DNA of 64,000 nucleotides from Bacillota bacterium (GTDB lineage Bacteria > Bacillota > Clostridia > Christensenellales > Pumilibacteraceae): NCBI GenBank assembly GCA_009779975.1, contig WRAY01000005.1, forward strand, positions 1 to 64,000, written 5' to 3'. Both the position numbers and the translations under genes were made by a program. The notes below the pieces were generated by a model. It saw only the letters and a list, made by a program, of their open reading frames with translations. It did no database searches and was not told where the DNA came from. Below are positions 56,765 to 64,000 of this stretch, piece by piece (the stretch's first letter is position 1; every line of letters starts with the position of its first letter).

Positions 56765-57949
56765 ATGAAAATATTAGTAATCAATGCGGGAAGTTCTTCA
56801 ATCAAATATCAACTTTTCGACATGACAAATGAATGCGTTATTGCAAAAGGTATGTGTGACAGAGTAGGGCAGCAAAGTTCAACTCTTATCCACAAGGGAA
56901 AAAAGGACATTAGATTGGAAGATGTCAAAATGCCGTCGCATGTTGAGGCAATGAAATTTGTCCTTGATGCTCTTGTTCACGCTGAGCATGGTGTCATCAA
57001 AGATTTGTCTGAAATAAAAGCAGTAGGACACAGAGTCGTTCTCGGCGGTGAGGACTACACCGGCAGTGTTGTTATTGATGGGACTGTCATGAAAGCACTT
57101 TATGCTAATATCGGGCTAGCGCCTCTTCACAACCCTGCTAATATTCAAGGTATTGAAGCATGCAAAGAAATCATGCCGAAAACTCCTATGGTTGCAGTTT
57201 TTGACAATGCTTTCCACTCGACAATGCCGGACTATGCATATATGTATGCAATAAATTATGATGACTACAAAAAGCACAAAATACGCAAATACGGTTTCCA
57301 TGGCACCAGTCACCTTTTCGTTTCAAGCGAGGCTGAAAGGTTAATCGGAAGAAAGGATTTGAAAATCGTTATTGCTCATCTTGGAAACGGGGCGAGTATG
57401 TCAGCAGTAAAAAATGGAAAATCAGTTGACACCTCAATGGGGTTAACACCTCTTCAAGGTCTCATCATGGGAACAAGATGCGGTGATATTGATTCGGCAG
57501 CAGTTGAGTATCTTGTTAATAACACAGGAATGAATGTCCATGAAGTGACTACATATCTCAATAAAAAATGCGGACTACTCGGTATTTGCGGGTTTTCAAG
57601 CGACTTTAGAGACATTGAGGACGAATATGAAAAAGGCAATGACAGAGCAAGGCTAGCGGTTGAAATGTTTTGTTATCGTGTCAAAAGTTATGTCGGTTCA
57701 TATGCCGCTGCAATGGGCGGACTGGACTGCCTGGTCTTTACCGGCGGAATTGGTGAAAATTCCTATATAGTTCGTGAAAAAGTAATGGAAGGACTAGAGT
57801 TTTTGGGGCTTGAAATTGACGACAAAGCAAACAAAACAACAAAAAGAGGAGAAACAAAACTTTTCTCAAAAGGAAAAGCAAAAGCCTATGTCATACCAAC
57901 AAACGAAGAAATAATGATAGCAAGAGACACTTTGAGATTAGTGAAATAA
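56765..57949 (+). CDS. ackA: Acetate kinase
   Basis: 394 residues. ADP + acetyl phosphate to ATP + acetate; ASKHA fold. Motifs: LVINAGSSSIKYQLFDM (3-19), GHRVVLGGEDYTGSV, FDNAFHSTMPDYAYMYAI, RKYGFHGTSHLFVSSEA (catalytic His/Arg region), HLGNGASMSAVKNGKSVDTS and FTGGIGENSYIVREK. Downstream of pta by 82 nt; indicates acetate-forming fermentation. Confidence 0.98.
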   Translation: MKILVINAGSSSIKYQLFDMTNECVIAKGMCDRVGQQSSTLIHKGKKDIRLEDVKMPSHVEAMKFVLDALVHAEHGVIKDLSEIKAVGHRVVLGGEDYTGSVVIDGTVMKALYANIGLAPLHNPANIQGIEACKEIMPKTPMVAVFDNAFHSTMPDYAYMYAINYDDYKKHKIRKYGFHGTSHLFVSSEAERLIGRKDLKIVIAHLGNGASMSAVKNGKSVDTSMGLTPLQGLIMGTRCGDIDSAAVEYLVNNTGMNVHEVTTYLNKKCGLLGICGFSSDFRDIEDEYEKGNDRARLAVEMFCYRVKSYVGSYAAAMGGLDCLVFTGGIGENSYIVREKVMEGLEFLGLEIDDKANKTTKRGETKLFSKGKAKAYVIPTNEEIMIARDTLRLVK

Positions 57950-58012
57950 TTTCTATAGTTAGCAGTTAATATAAAAAGTGCGATCCCCGATGTTCTTTTT
58001 GCGTTCAAGACT

Positions 58013-58600
58013 ATGAAATCAAACAAAAACATAGCAAGAATTACTGCCAGAAATTTCTTAATTGTGACTATTATTTTCGGACTGGTGGCAATTGGTTTTG
58101 GCATAGGTCTGAATGTCATTCAAGTGTCTGATGACAACACAACACAATTTCATGCAATTGTTGAACGAAGTGAAGTTTATTCATCACCGCAAGTTTTAGT
58201 AATAAAAATTCGAACAGAAGAGTTTGAGCCTGAACTTAGGCTTTATCAATCGAGAAATGTTGACTTGCATTATATGCATTTTATTCGAGAGGGTGCTCAA
58301 ATTACTTTTCGCATAAGAAACAGGCATGTTACAAACTTTAAAGAAGGGAGTATTGAATCCGTTGAAGCAGTCACTTTTCTTGTTGTTGGAGTTTTTGAGA
58401 GAACTGACATAGAAATTGAGGAAGGTGTTTTCTATACTTATGAAGTATGGGGTGAGATGGTAATGTCGAGCATAGATAGTTTTAATGAAGTATGGCGCCT
58501 AGCCTCAATCATAATTCCATCAGCATTTGGGGGCGTAGCGTTTGCATTTTTGTTGGTGGCAACAATAATATTTTTAGTTGCGCAAAAACAAAAATATTAA
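58013..58600 (+). CDS. Membrane protein with two TM helices, unknown function
   Basis: 195 residues: TM near 14-36 (FLIVTIIFGLVAIGFGIGLN), extracytoplasmic beta-rich part (FHAIVERSEVYSSPQVLVIK ... EGAQITFRIRNRHVTN), TM near 165-190 (IIIPSAFGGVAFAFLLVATI). No known domain; the central part could be a small OB/beta fold. No good Shine-Dalgarno before ATG 58013. Stands between ackA and the comF-like gene. Confidence 0.65.
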   Translation: MKSNKNIARITARNFLIVTIIFGLVAIGFGIGLNVIQVSDDNTTQFHAIVERSEVYSSPQVLVIKIRTEEFEPELRLYQSRNVDLHYMHFIREGAQITFRIRNRHVTNFKEGSIESVEAVTFLVVGVFERTDIEIEEGVFYTYEVWGEMVMSSIDSFNEVWRLASIIIPSAFGGVAFAFLLVATIIFLVAQKQKY

Positions 58601-58638
58601 GTCAAGTTCACTAATTCGCACTTGTAAAGTTTTTTGAA

Positions 58639-59412
58639 TTGAAATGGGGCAACTTTTGGGGGTTGAAGATTATTAAAAAAACACTCAAAACCATCAAACA
58701 AACTCTAATTCAACTTCTTTATCCAACAGGAATAAAGTGTATTTTTTGTGATGATGAGTTGCCGAATGAACAAAAATATTCTATCTGTCAAACATGCGAT
58801 GGTGATAGTTTAAAGATTGATGAATTTTGTCATCGCTGCGGACGGCTTCAAACAAACGATGCCAGATTTTGTGACACTTGCACTGACTATGAGCGAAACT
58901 TTGATATGGCAAGAAGCGCCTATGTCTATGAGGGCGGTGTAACAAAAGCCATCCACAATTTTAAATATAACTCCGAAAAACACCTTGCAGACAACTTTGC
59001 TAATATACTCAGCGACCTAATAAAAAGAGAAGAATTGGACTTCGATTTGGTCACATTCGTTCCGCTCCACAAAAAACGCCAAAGCGAGCGAGGTTATAAC
59101 CAATCCGAACTCCTAGCAAAGAAAACATCCGAAATATTTGACATCTCTTGCAGGCAACTTCTAAAAAAAACGAAACACACTAAAAAACTTGCAAAACTAT
59201 CTTTCCAAGAGCGAAAAGAATTATTAAAAGACTCCTTTGAACTATCTGCAGAAAAACATGAAATCAAAGGAAAAAGAATACTCCTCCTAGACGATGTTTT
59301 AACAACAGCAACGACAATAGAAGAATGTTCAAAAGTTTTAAAAAAAGCCAAGCCGGAATCAATAACAGTTCTAACAATAGCCTCAACAAAACAAGAGATA
59401 ATTCTCTATTAA
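58639..59412 (+). CDS. ComF-family amidophosphoribosyltransferase-like protein
   Basis: 257 residues, apparent TTG start (no ATG fits; start uncertain). N-terminal double zinc-binding region CIFCDDELPNEQKYSICQTC and CHRCGRLQTNDARFCDTC, then the PRTase domain with FVPLHKKRQSERGYNQSELL and the PRPP loop ILLLDDVLTTATTIEECSKV (DD-x-x-TT). ComF proteins assist DNA uptake in competent bacteria; together with comEC at the window end this hints at a natural-transformation capacity. Confidence 0.9.
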   Translation: MKWGNFWGLKIIKKTLKTIKQTLIQLLYPTGIKCIFCDDELPNEQKYSICQTCDGDSLKIDEFCHRCGRLQTNDARFCDTCTDYERNFDMARSAYVYEGGVTKAIHNFKYNSEKHLADNFANILSDLIKREELDFDLVTFVPLHKKRQSERGYNQSELLAKKTSEIFDISCRQLLKKTKHTKKLAKLSFQERKELLKDSFELSAEKHEIKGKRILLLDDVLTTATTIEECSKVLKKAKPESITVLTIASTKQEIILY

Positions 59413-59473
59413 GGCTGTTCTAAATTACCTGTAGCAGATATTAGCATCTTATAAAAAATTTATGAAAAAATCC

Positions 59474-59527
59474 TTGACATAATATATTTTATTTGATATA
59501 ATGACAAAATGTCCTAATTTTCGGACA
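59474..59527 (+). promoter_or_regulatory. rpoD promoter and 5' hairpin
   Basis: TTGACA (59474-59479), 17-nt spacer, TATAAT (59497-59502). The predicted RNA starts about 59509 with hairpin atgtcc (59509-59514) / ggacat (59522-59527). Confidence 0.75.
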
Positions 59528-59549
59528 TGGGTAAAGGGAACTATAACCT

Positions 59550-60674
59550 ATGAAAAAAGAGAACAAAAAAACAAAAGAGAAAGAAGTGAAGAAAGAGGAG
59601 ATGATATCATCGTTTGCTGAACAAGAGGTTGGGGCGATTTCTTTTTCGTTGAAAAAAGACGAAAAAAAGTCCGGAACTAAAAAGGCAGGAACTAAAAAAA
59701 CTGAAAGCAAAACACCTGAAAAAGCAGCAAGAAATTTTGGTGAAGTTGAGAAAAAACATCCGACTGAGTCAGAGTTAAAAAGTGCAAATGATGTTGATGT
59801 TGCCAAAGAATCATTGACATTTGACGCCGATTTTGCAGTTGATGATGCGGTGAAAATTTTCCTCAAAGACATAGGTCGTGTCCCTCTTTTGAATGCTGAT
59901 GAAGAATATGAACTGGCAAAACAAATGGCGGAAGGGAGCGAGGAAGCAAAGAAAAAATTAACTCAAGCAAATTTAAGGCTTGTTGTTTCAGTTGCAAAAA
60001 GATATGTCGGTCGCGGCATGCAGTTTCTTGACCTTATTCAAGAAGGGAACTTAGGGCTCATGAAAGCAGTTGAAAAGTTTGATTTTGCCCTTGGTTTTCG
60101 TTTCTCAACCTATGCGACATGGTGGATAAGACAAGCAATAACAAGAGCAATCGCCGACCAAGGACGAACAATCAGAATTCCGGTCCACATGGCAGAAACA
60201 ATCAACAAATTTATTCGTGTTCAAAGGCAGTTGGTTCAAGAATTCGGCCGTGAACCAACGGACGAAGAAATCGCAAATGAAATGGGAGTTGAAGAGTCAA
60301 AAGTCAAAGGACTAAGAAGAATTTCTCAAGACCCGATAGCACTAGAGACCAAAATCGGCGAAGACGATGATAGTGCACTCATTGATTTTGTCGAAGATGA
60401 AAAAAGCGAAAAACCTCATGAAAAGACAACAACCACTCTTTTGAAAGAGCAACTAATGAGTGTCCTTGACAGCCTTGACCCAAGAGAAGAAATGGTGCTT
60501 CGATTGCGTTTCGGAATGGATGACGGACACCCGAGAACGCTTGAAGAGGTAGGACGGGAGTTTAATGTCACTCGTGAAAGAATAAGGCAAATTGAAGCAA
60601 AAGCACTAAGAAAACTCAGGCATCCAAAAAAAAGCAGCACTCTTCGTGATTATGCCGACTTTTTGAAAACTTAA
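59550..60674 (+). CDS. rpoD: Primary sigma factor RpoD/SigA
   Basis: 374 residues. Residues 1-100 are Lys/Glu-rich low complexity in place of a full region 1.1. Region 1.2 ([20 protein letters not shown]), region 2 ([40 protein letters not shown] for -10 recognition), region 3 ([20 protein letters not shown]) and region 4 ([20 protein letters not shown]-like; [23 protein letters not shown] for -35) are all present. It fits the TTGACA/TATAAT promoters seen throughout the window. Confidence 0.96.
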   Translation: MKKENKKTKEKEVKKEEMISSFAEQEVGAISFSLKKDEKKSGTKKAGTKKTESKTPEKAARNFGEVEKKHPTESELKSANDVDVAKESLTFDADFAVDDAVKIFLKDIGRVPLLNADEEYELAKQMAEGSEEAKKKLTQANLRLVVSVAKRYVGRGMQFLDLIQEGNLGLMKAVEKFDFALGFRFSTYATWWIRQAITRAIADQGRTIRIPVHMAETINKFIRVQRQLVQEFGREPTDEEIANEMGVEESKVKGLRRISQDPIALETKIGEDDDSALIDFVEDEKSEKPHEKTTTTLLKEQLMSVLDSLDPREEMVLRLRFGMDDGHPRTLEEVGREFNVTRERIRQIEAKALRKLRHPKKSSTLRDYADFLKT

Positions 60675-60684
60675 AAATATTTAG

Positions 60685-60724
60685 AAACGCTGATAAGTCC
60701 TCTGTTAACTTATCAGCGTTTTAG
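60685..60724 (+). terminator. Intrinsic terminator after rpoD
   Basis: aacgctgataagt (60686-60698) / acttatcagcgtt (60708-60720) followed by ttag; A-rich upstream. Confidence 0.8.
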
Positions 60725-60778
60725 ATAGTTTTACAAGATAGAATTAAGACATTTAAATTTGACATTTTTTGGTTGAAT

Positions 60779-60872
60779 GTTGGCATGTTATATGCATATA
60801 ACAGCCAAAAACTCACAAAAATAACGAAATTATAATTTTTTACTTGACAAATTGCAGAAACTATTATATATT
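60779..60872 (+). promoter_or_regulatory. Promoter with upstream palindrome for the acyltransferase gene
   Basis: Perfect 18-bp palindrome tgttatatgcatataaca (60786-60803), flanked by ttggc/gccaa, about 40 nt upstream of TTGACA (60844-60849), 17-nt spacer, TATATT (60867-60872). ATG 60881 is 8 nt after the -10 with no Shine-Dalgarno. Confidence 0.6.
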
Positions 60873-60880
60873 GGTGATGC

Positions 60881-61741
60881 ATGGAAAAGATAGAAACAAA
60901 AGAAACAAAAAAAGTAAAACCTATTTACTTCAAAACTAAATACAGTCTCCTAAATAAATTTTGGTGGGGTCTTGCAAAACTTTTCAAAAGAAAGCCTGTG
61001 ACCATTGACCTTAACGAATTGAAAGGGGGAGCAATGGAAGAAAAAAGAATAATGCTTTGCAACCACAATGGTGCAGGCGGTCCTTTTAGTTTCCGTACTT
61101 TCAGAAAAGAAAAATTTATGATGTGGGGCGCTCATCAAATGACCGAGGACTACAAGTCAAGAAGAAAATATCTAAGAGAAGTTTTTTATGGTCAAAAACT
61201 AAAATACGGCAAATTTTCCAGTTGGTTCATGTCTTGGTTCTTCGGAGCGCTCAGTCCGATGTTCTATGATGTTGCCGGAATTATTCCTGTTTATTATGAC
61301 CAAAGAATTCGCCACACTCTAAAATGGTCTGTTCAATGCATTGAAAAAGATTTGCCTGTTGTGGTTTTTCCTGAAAATTCAGAAGACGGTTATCATTATA
61401 ATATCAAAGAATTATACGGCGGCTTTTTAGCAATTTCAAAACTCTACTACAAACGCCACGGAGTCGATATTCCGATATACACTTTTAGATACGAAAAATC
61501 ACCCAAAAAACTAATTGTCGGCGAGCCTTTATACTACAATGAACTGGCAAAAAGTTTTTCTGAGGATGAGATTCTGAACATTTTCTTAAACTACATGAAC
61601 ACTCTAAAAGATGTGACAAAAGAAAATGCACATCAATTCCTTTTCGACAATATCACAGACACACAAGTTGCAGAAGAAGAAAATCGCTCAGTCGTAGACC
61701 TTTTGCCGGAAGATTCCCTAGAAATACAATCCGCCAACTAA
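60881..61741 (+). CDS. PlsC-like acyltransferase domain protein
   Basis: 286 residues. A lysophospholipid acyltransferase-like core: MLCNHNGAGGPFSFRTFRKE in the place of the NHxxxxD block I, DVAGIIPVYYD as block II-like, and VVVFPENSEDGYHYNIKELY in the place of the EGTRS block III. Block I His is kept but the Asp is replaced (NHNGAGGP), so catalysis is uncertain. The charged N-terminus (ETKETKKVKPIYFKTKYSLL) and acidic C-terminus are extra. May modify glycolipid or surface lipid; acyl substrate unknown. Confidence 0.65.
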   Translation: MEKIETKETKKVKPIYFKTKYSLLNKFWWGLAKLFKRKPVTIDLNELKGGAMEEKRIMLCNHNGAGGPFSFRTFRKEKFMMWGAHQMTEDYKSRRKYLREVFYGQKLKYGKFSSWFMSWFFGALSPMFYDVAGIIPVYYDQRIRHTLKWSVQCIEKDLPVVVFPENSEDGYHYNIKELYGGFLAISKLYYKRHGVDIPIYTFRYEKSPKKLIVGEPLYYNELAKSFSEDEILNIFLNYMNTLKDVTKENAHQFLFDNITDTQVAEEENRSVVDLLPEDSLEIQSAN

Positions 61742-61750
61742 AAAGAAACA

Positions 61751-61794
61751 AATAAAACTACCTTAATAAAATTTAATTAAGGTAGTTTTATTTG
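61751..61794. terminator. Bidirectional terminator (17-bp perfect stem)
   Basis: aataaaactaccttaat (61751-61767) / attaaggtagttttatt (61776-61792) with an 8-nt loop. Confidence 0.85.
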
Positions 61795-61905
61795 CAGTAT
61801 GAAAAAGTATTCTCTAAAGACAGTATCTTTTATTTTTTGAATAAGTCAAGTTGTGCCAAAAAGATGCCTATATTTTTTTCTGACATATCCATCGAAAATG
61901 GATTT

Positions 61906-61956
61906 TTTGCACGAATTTGTGTTGGTCATGACACTTTGCACGAATTTGTGTATAAT
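61906..61956 (+). promoter_or_regulatory. Direct-repeat operator and promoter of the XRE gene
   Basis: tttgcacgaatttgtg occurs at 61906-61921 and again at 61935-61950, 29 nt apart. The second copy lies in the promoter spacer just before TATAAT (61951-61956); a weak -35 atgaca lies at 61928-61933. ATG 61963 follows 6 nt after the -10. The arrangement suggests autorepression by the encoded XRE protein. Confidence 0.65.
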
Positions 61957-61962
61957 GTCAAT

Positions 61963-62178
61963 ATGGAATGGAGAGGTTTCGGCGGAAAATTGCGAGAATT
62001 AAGAGAAGAAAAAGATTTGTCACGGGAGGAGTTGGCAAATGCTATCGGCACATCTTTAGCAAATATCGGTCGTTGGGAAGCAGGAGTTCATGACCCAAAA
62101 ATTGAATTTGTTGTGAAAATATCAAAATATTTTGAAGTTTCAAGCGACTTTTTGCTTGGGATAAAAGATGAAATATAG
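61963..62178 (+). CDS. XRE-family HTH regulator (71 aa)
   Basis: Start at 61963 chosen: the longer frame from 61792 begins in the terminator and reads through the promoter. HTH: FGGKLRELREEKDLSREELA, NAIGTSLANIGRWEAGVHDP, then ISKYFEVSSDFLLGIKDE. Single-domain regulator. It lies 29 nt upstream of comEC on the same strand, so it may control competence or only itself. Leaderless initiation is predicted. Confidence 0.85.
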   Translation: MEWRGFGGKLRELREEKDLSREELANAIGTSLANIGRWEAGVHDPKIEFVVKISKYFEVSSDFLLGIKDEI

Positions 62179-62207
62179 CCTATTTTAAAAAGGAAGTAAG
62201 ACAAAAG

Positions 62208-64000
62208 ATGAAAGAAATTGAAGAAATTCAAATTCAAGAAACTCAAAAAGAAATAATTTCTCAAAAACATCGTTATATTAATTTTCGTGCGATTTTTGTT
62301 GTTGCTTTGTTTATTATCTCCTCGATTCTTTTCGGATTTCTAACATTTGTTTTGCCTGTTCTTGGTTGGATTTTATTTATTATTTGGTTTTCGTTTGCTT
62401 TGGTTTGTGCGACATATTTTTGGATAAAGAAAAAGTCACTCAAAAAAACAATAACTTTTATTATATCGGCGATATGTAGTGTCGCCGTTTTTCTTAATTT
62501 CATTGTTTTTGTGAACATCAACAATCAAAGTCATTTTCAAACGGGAGAGGTGATAAGAGTCACCGGCAGCGTTGACGATGTTTTAAGGCTTGACGGAGAG
62601 ACTGTTTTGATACTGACAAACTTAAATCATGAAGGGGAAAGTGTCCGAGGGAACATGCGATTGAGTGTCAGGAATGTTCCAAAAGAAGGAAGTGTTTTGA
62701 GCATCATATCTCCCGGCTCACAAGTGACAGTCAGCGGAGTTGCTCATTTTAACCGCATAATCGATGACAATCTCAATATTTCATCACGAGTTTTAAGAAC
62801 AGGCATTCGCTACAGAATGAATGTCAACTATGACACGCAGCATATTTATGTTGTGCCTCAAAGGGCGAATTGGTATCGCAGATTCACAATGCGGGTTCAA
62901 GCAAATTTGTTTGAAAATCTTGGCGAGGACTATGGGGCATTGGCATGGGGAATGCTAACAGGCGACAGAAGCGGACTATCTGACGATATTAGGTTCAACT
63001 TTCAAAATTCAGGACTAGGGCATGTCATGGCAGTCTCGGGACTACACTTGGCACTAGTTGCAGGAATTTTGTTTTTCATCTTAAACAAACTGAAAATTAG
63101 GCGATGGTATGCTCATATTGTTATAACAGTAGTTTTATTTCTCTATATGTTTTTTGCAAGTTTTTCGCCTTCGGTCGTTAGAGCGTTTATAATGCTGCAA
63201 GTATTTCTAGTCGGACAAAACACAGGTCTATGCCGAGACAGTTTATCGTCACTCTCTCTTGCCGCTTCCGTTATGCTCCTCATTTTTCCGCTTTATTTAT
63301 TCGATCCCGGCTTTATGATGAGTATCGGGGCAGTCTATGCAATAATGTTATTTTCCAGACATTTCACAAAATTTTTCAAAGAAAAACTACGATTGCCTAG
63401 GCGTGCTGCCCAATTCTTGTCAGTCACAATATCCGCTCAAATGGGCGTTATGCCGGCGATGATAATGCATTTTTCCCAATTCCACACCTATGCAATATTG
63501 ACAAACATTGTCCTGATGCCTGTGTTTATGTTTAGTTACATATTAGTTTTTATCTCAACAGTTCTCTCAACAATCATGCCGTTTCTGGGCTTTGCCCTAA
63601 GAGGTTCAGGATTCATATTGCGTCTTATAGACACTGTTGCCGCCTTTTTCGCTCATCTTCCGTTTGCAGCAGTCGTCTACTTTTCAACCTCATTAATTGC
63701 ATTAGTCTATGTCGGCTATTTTTTCCTTTCAAGGTTTTTTATGCAGCGGCAATCCGTTTCGCTCTTCAAAAATGCAAGGGTGGTCAGTGACCGCCCGATT
63801 GAACCAACAAATATAATAAACGACAATTCGGTCGCATCGGTCGCTAATATTAATTCTTCAAAAAAATGCAGTGTAAAATTTTTCGCTGAGCGTATCGGTA
63901 TTGTTCGCCCTCTAGCAGTTATTTTAATCATTTTTGCCTTCCTCAATGGTCTCATCTTTTATCCCCGACTTCCTCTAAACAATGCCATAATACCTGTTAA
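62208..64000 (+). CDS. comEC: ComEC/Rec2-family DNA uptake channel, N-terminal part (runs off window)
   Basis: 597 codons visible, open at the window end. ATG 62208 with aggaag upstream. Cytoplasmic tail, paired TM helices, an extracellular OB-like domain (VIRVTGSVDDVLRLDGETVL ... GSQVTVSGVAHFN), then the Competence domain: LAWGMLTGDRSGLSDDIRFN, FQNSGLGHVMAVSGLHLALV, PSVVRAFIMLQVFLVG, FDPGFMMSIGAVYAIMLFSR. The channel carries single-stranded DNA inward in transformation. A GC-rich repeat (gtggtcagtgaccgcccg, 63780-63797) adds residues ARVVSDRPIEP in frame within the loop after a TM helix (about residue 523). A C-terminal beta-lactamase-like domain would lie beyond the window. Confidence 0.95.
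   Translation, partial: MKEIEEIQIQETQKEIISQKHRYINFRAIFVVALFIISSILFGFLTFVLPVLGWILFIIWFSFALVCATYFWIKKKSLKKTITFIISAICSVAVFLNFIVFVNINNQSHFQTGEVIRVTGSVDDVLRLDGETVLILTNLNHEGESVRGNMRLSVRNVPKEGSVLSIISPGSQVTVSGVAHFNRIIDDNLNISSRVLRTGIRYRMNVNYDTQHIYVVPQRANWYRRFTMRVQANLFENLGEDYGALAWGMLTGDRSGLSDDIRFNFQNSGLGHVMAVSGLHLALVAGILFFILNKLKIRRWYAHIVITVVLFLYMFFASFSPSVVRAFIMLQVFLVGQNTGLCRDSLSSLSLAASVMLLIFPLYLFDPGFMMSIGAVYAIMLFSRHFTKFFKEKLRLPRRAAQFLSVTISAQMGVMPAMIMHFSQFHTYAILTNIVLMPVFMFSYILVFISTVLSTIMPFLGFALRGSGFILRLIDTVAAFFAHLPFAAVVYFSTSLIALVYVGYFFLSRFFMQRQSVSLFKNARVVSDRPIEPTNIINDNSVASVANINSSKKCSVKFFAERIGIVRPLAVILIIFAFLNGLIFYPRLPLNNAIIPV
63776..63806. repeat. GC-rich repeat fragment inside comEC
   Basis: agggtggtcagtgaccgccc then gattgaacca; same string as the end of the U32 insertion (ggtggtcagtgaccgcccgc). 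In frame, no stop. Confidence 0.7.

Noticed and set aside
63716-63955. Reverse-strand frame at the window end
   Set aside because: It is antisense to comEC, whose conserved protein continues without a stop through the whole region.

Overview
The window looks like chromosomal DNA of a low-GC, Gram-positive (monoderm) bacterium, most likely an uncultured Clostridia-type Bacillota. Pointers are the block rpsB-tsf-pyrH-frr-uppS-cdsA-dxr-rseP, a large Alu-domain-bearing SRP RNA, an RNase P RNA that appears to be A-type (it has the P13/P14-like segment), many lipoproteins with lipoboxes, a class A penicillin-binding protein, a membrane diadenylate cyclase and a YclNOPQ-like iron-chelate ABC system. 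TGA is used as a stop. The lineage is inferred from gene content only.

Layout: 0-3.7 kb holds a small XRE regulator divergent from a truncated gene, a DUF421/DUF4363 pair, holA and a membrane protein. 4-8 kb has cdaA (c-di-AMP synthesis) followed by what looks like only the membrane anchor of its partner CdaR, then aspartokinase and a lipoprotein. 8-9.6 kb has a ParE-type toxin-antitoxin pair, tRNA-Arg(CCG) and rnpB. 9.6-11.4 kb has two lipoproteins. 11.4-19.5 kb is the translation/isoprenoid/phospholipid housekeeping block. 19.8-21.5 kb has three zinc-ribbon membrane paralogues. 21.7-26.3 kb has a Ca2+-type P-ATPase and a U32 protein. 26.6-33.5 kb is an iron/metal regulon: two permeases, an ATPase, a binding protein, a ZIP transporter and a DtxR-family regulator, with five copies of a GTTAG-N6-CTAAC box at three promoters. 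Then come an HI0933 flavoprotein, a 1103-residue cysteine-repeat lipoprotein, ffs, a zinc-ribbon Ser/Thr kinase, an XRE regulator and a class A PBP.

42.9-48.6 kb looks like an accessory island: small unknown proteins, a tRNA-like structure, two signal-peptide/TM surface proteins, an HNH-endonuclease remnant and a DDE transposase. It is followed by two paralogous lipoproteins with copied leaders. 51.7-64 kb returns to core functions: a CASTOR/POLLUX-like channel, MscS, pta-ackA, a ComF-like protein, rpoD, a PlsC-like acyltransferase, an XRE regulator and comEC (running off the end).

The most striking feature is the density of short interspersed repeats of at least three kinds. (1) GC-rich palindromes (core GTAGGGGCGG...CCGCCC). 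(2) AT-rich hairpins whose arms are built from one repeated 6-8 nt word that differs between copies, around a similar A/T loop. (3) ~80-bp elements centred on TCTTCGA palindromes and ending in TTGAC, which appear to supply -35 boxes. Several copies sit in frame inside conserved genes (dxr, rseP, the U32 protein, a FecCD permease, an HI0933 flavoprotein, comEC and a lipoprotein N-terminus), adding up to ~67 residues without breaking the frame. This recalls the Rickettsia palindromic elements. A second recurring theme is a consensus -10 box 5-8 nt upstream of an ATG with no Shine-Dalgarno, predicting leaderless mRNAs for at least seven genes.
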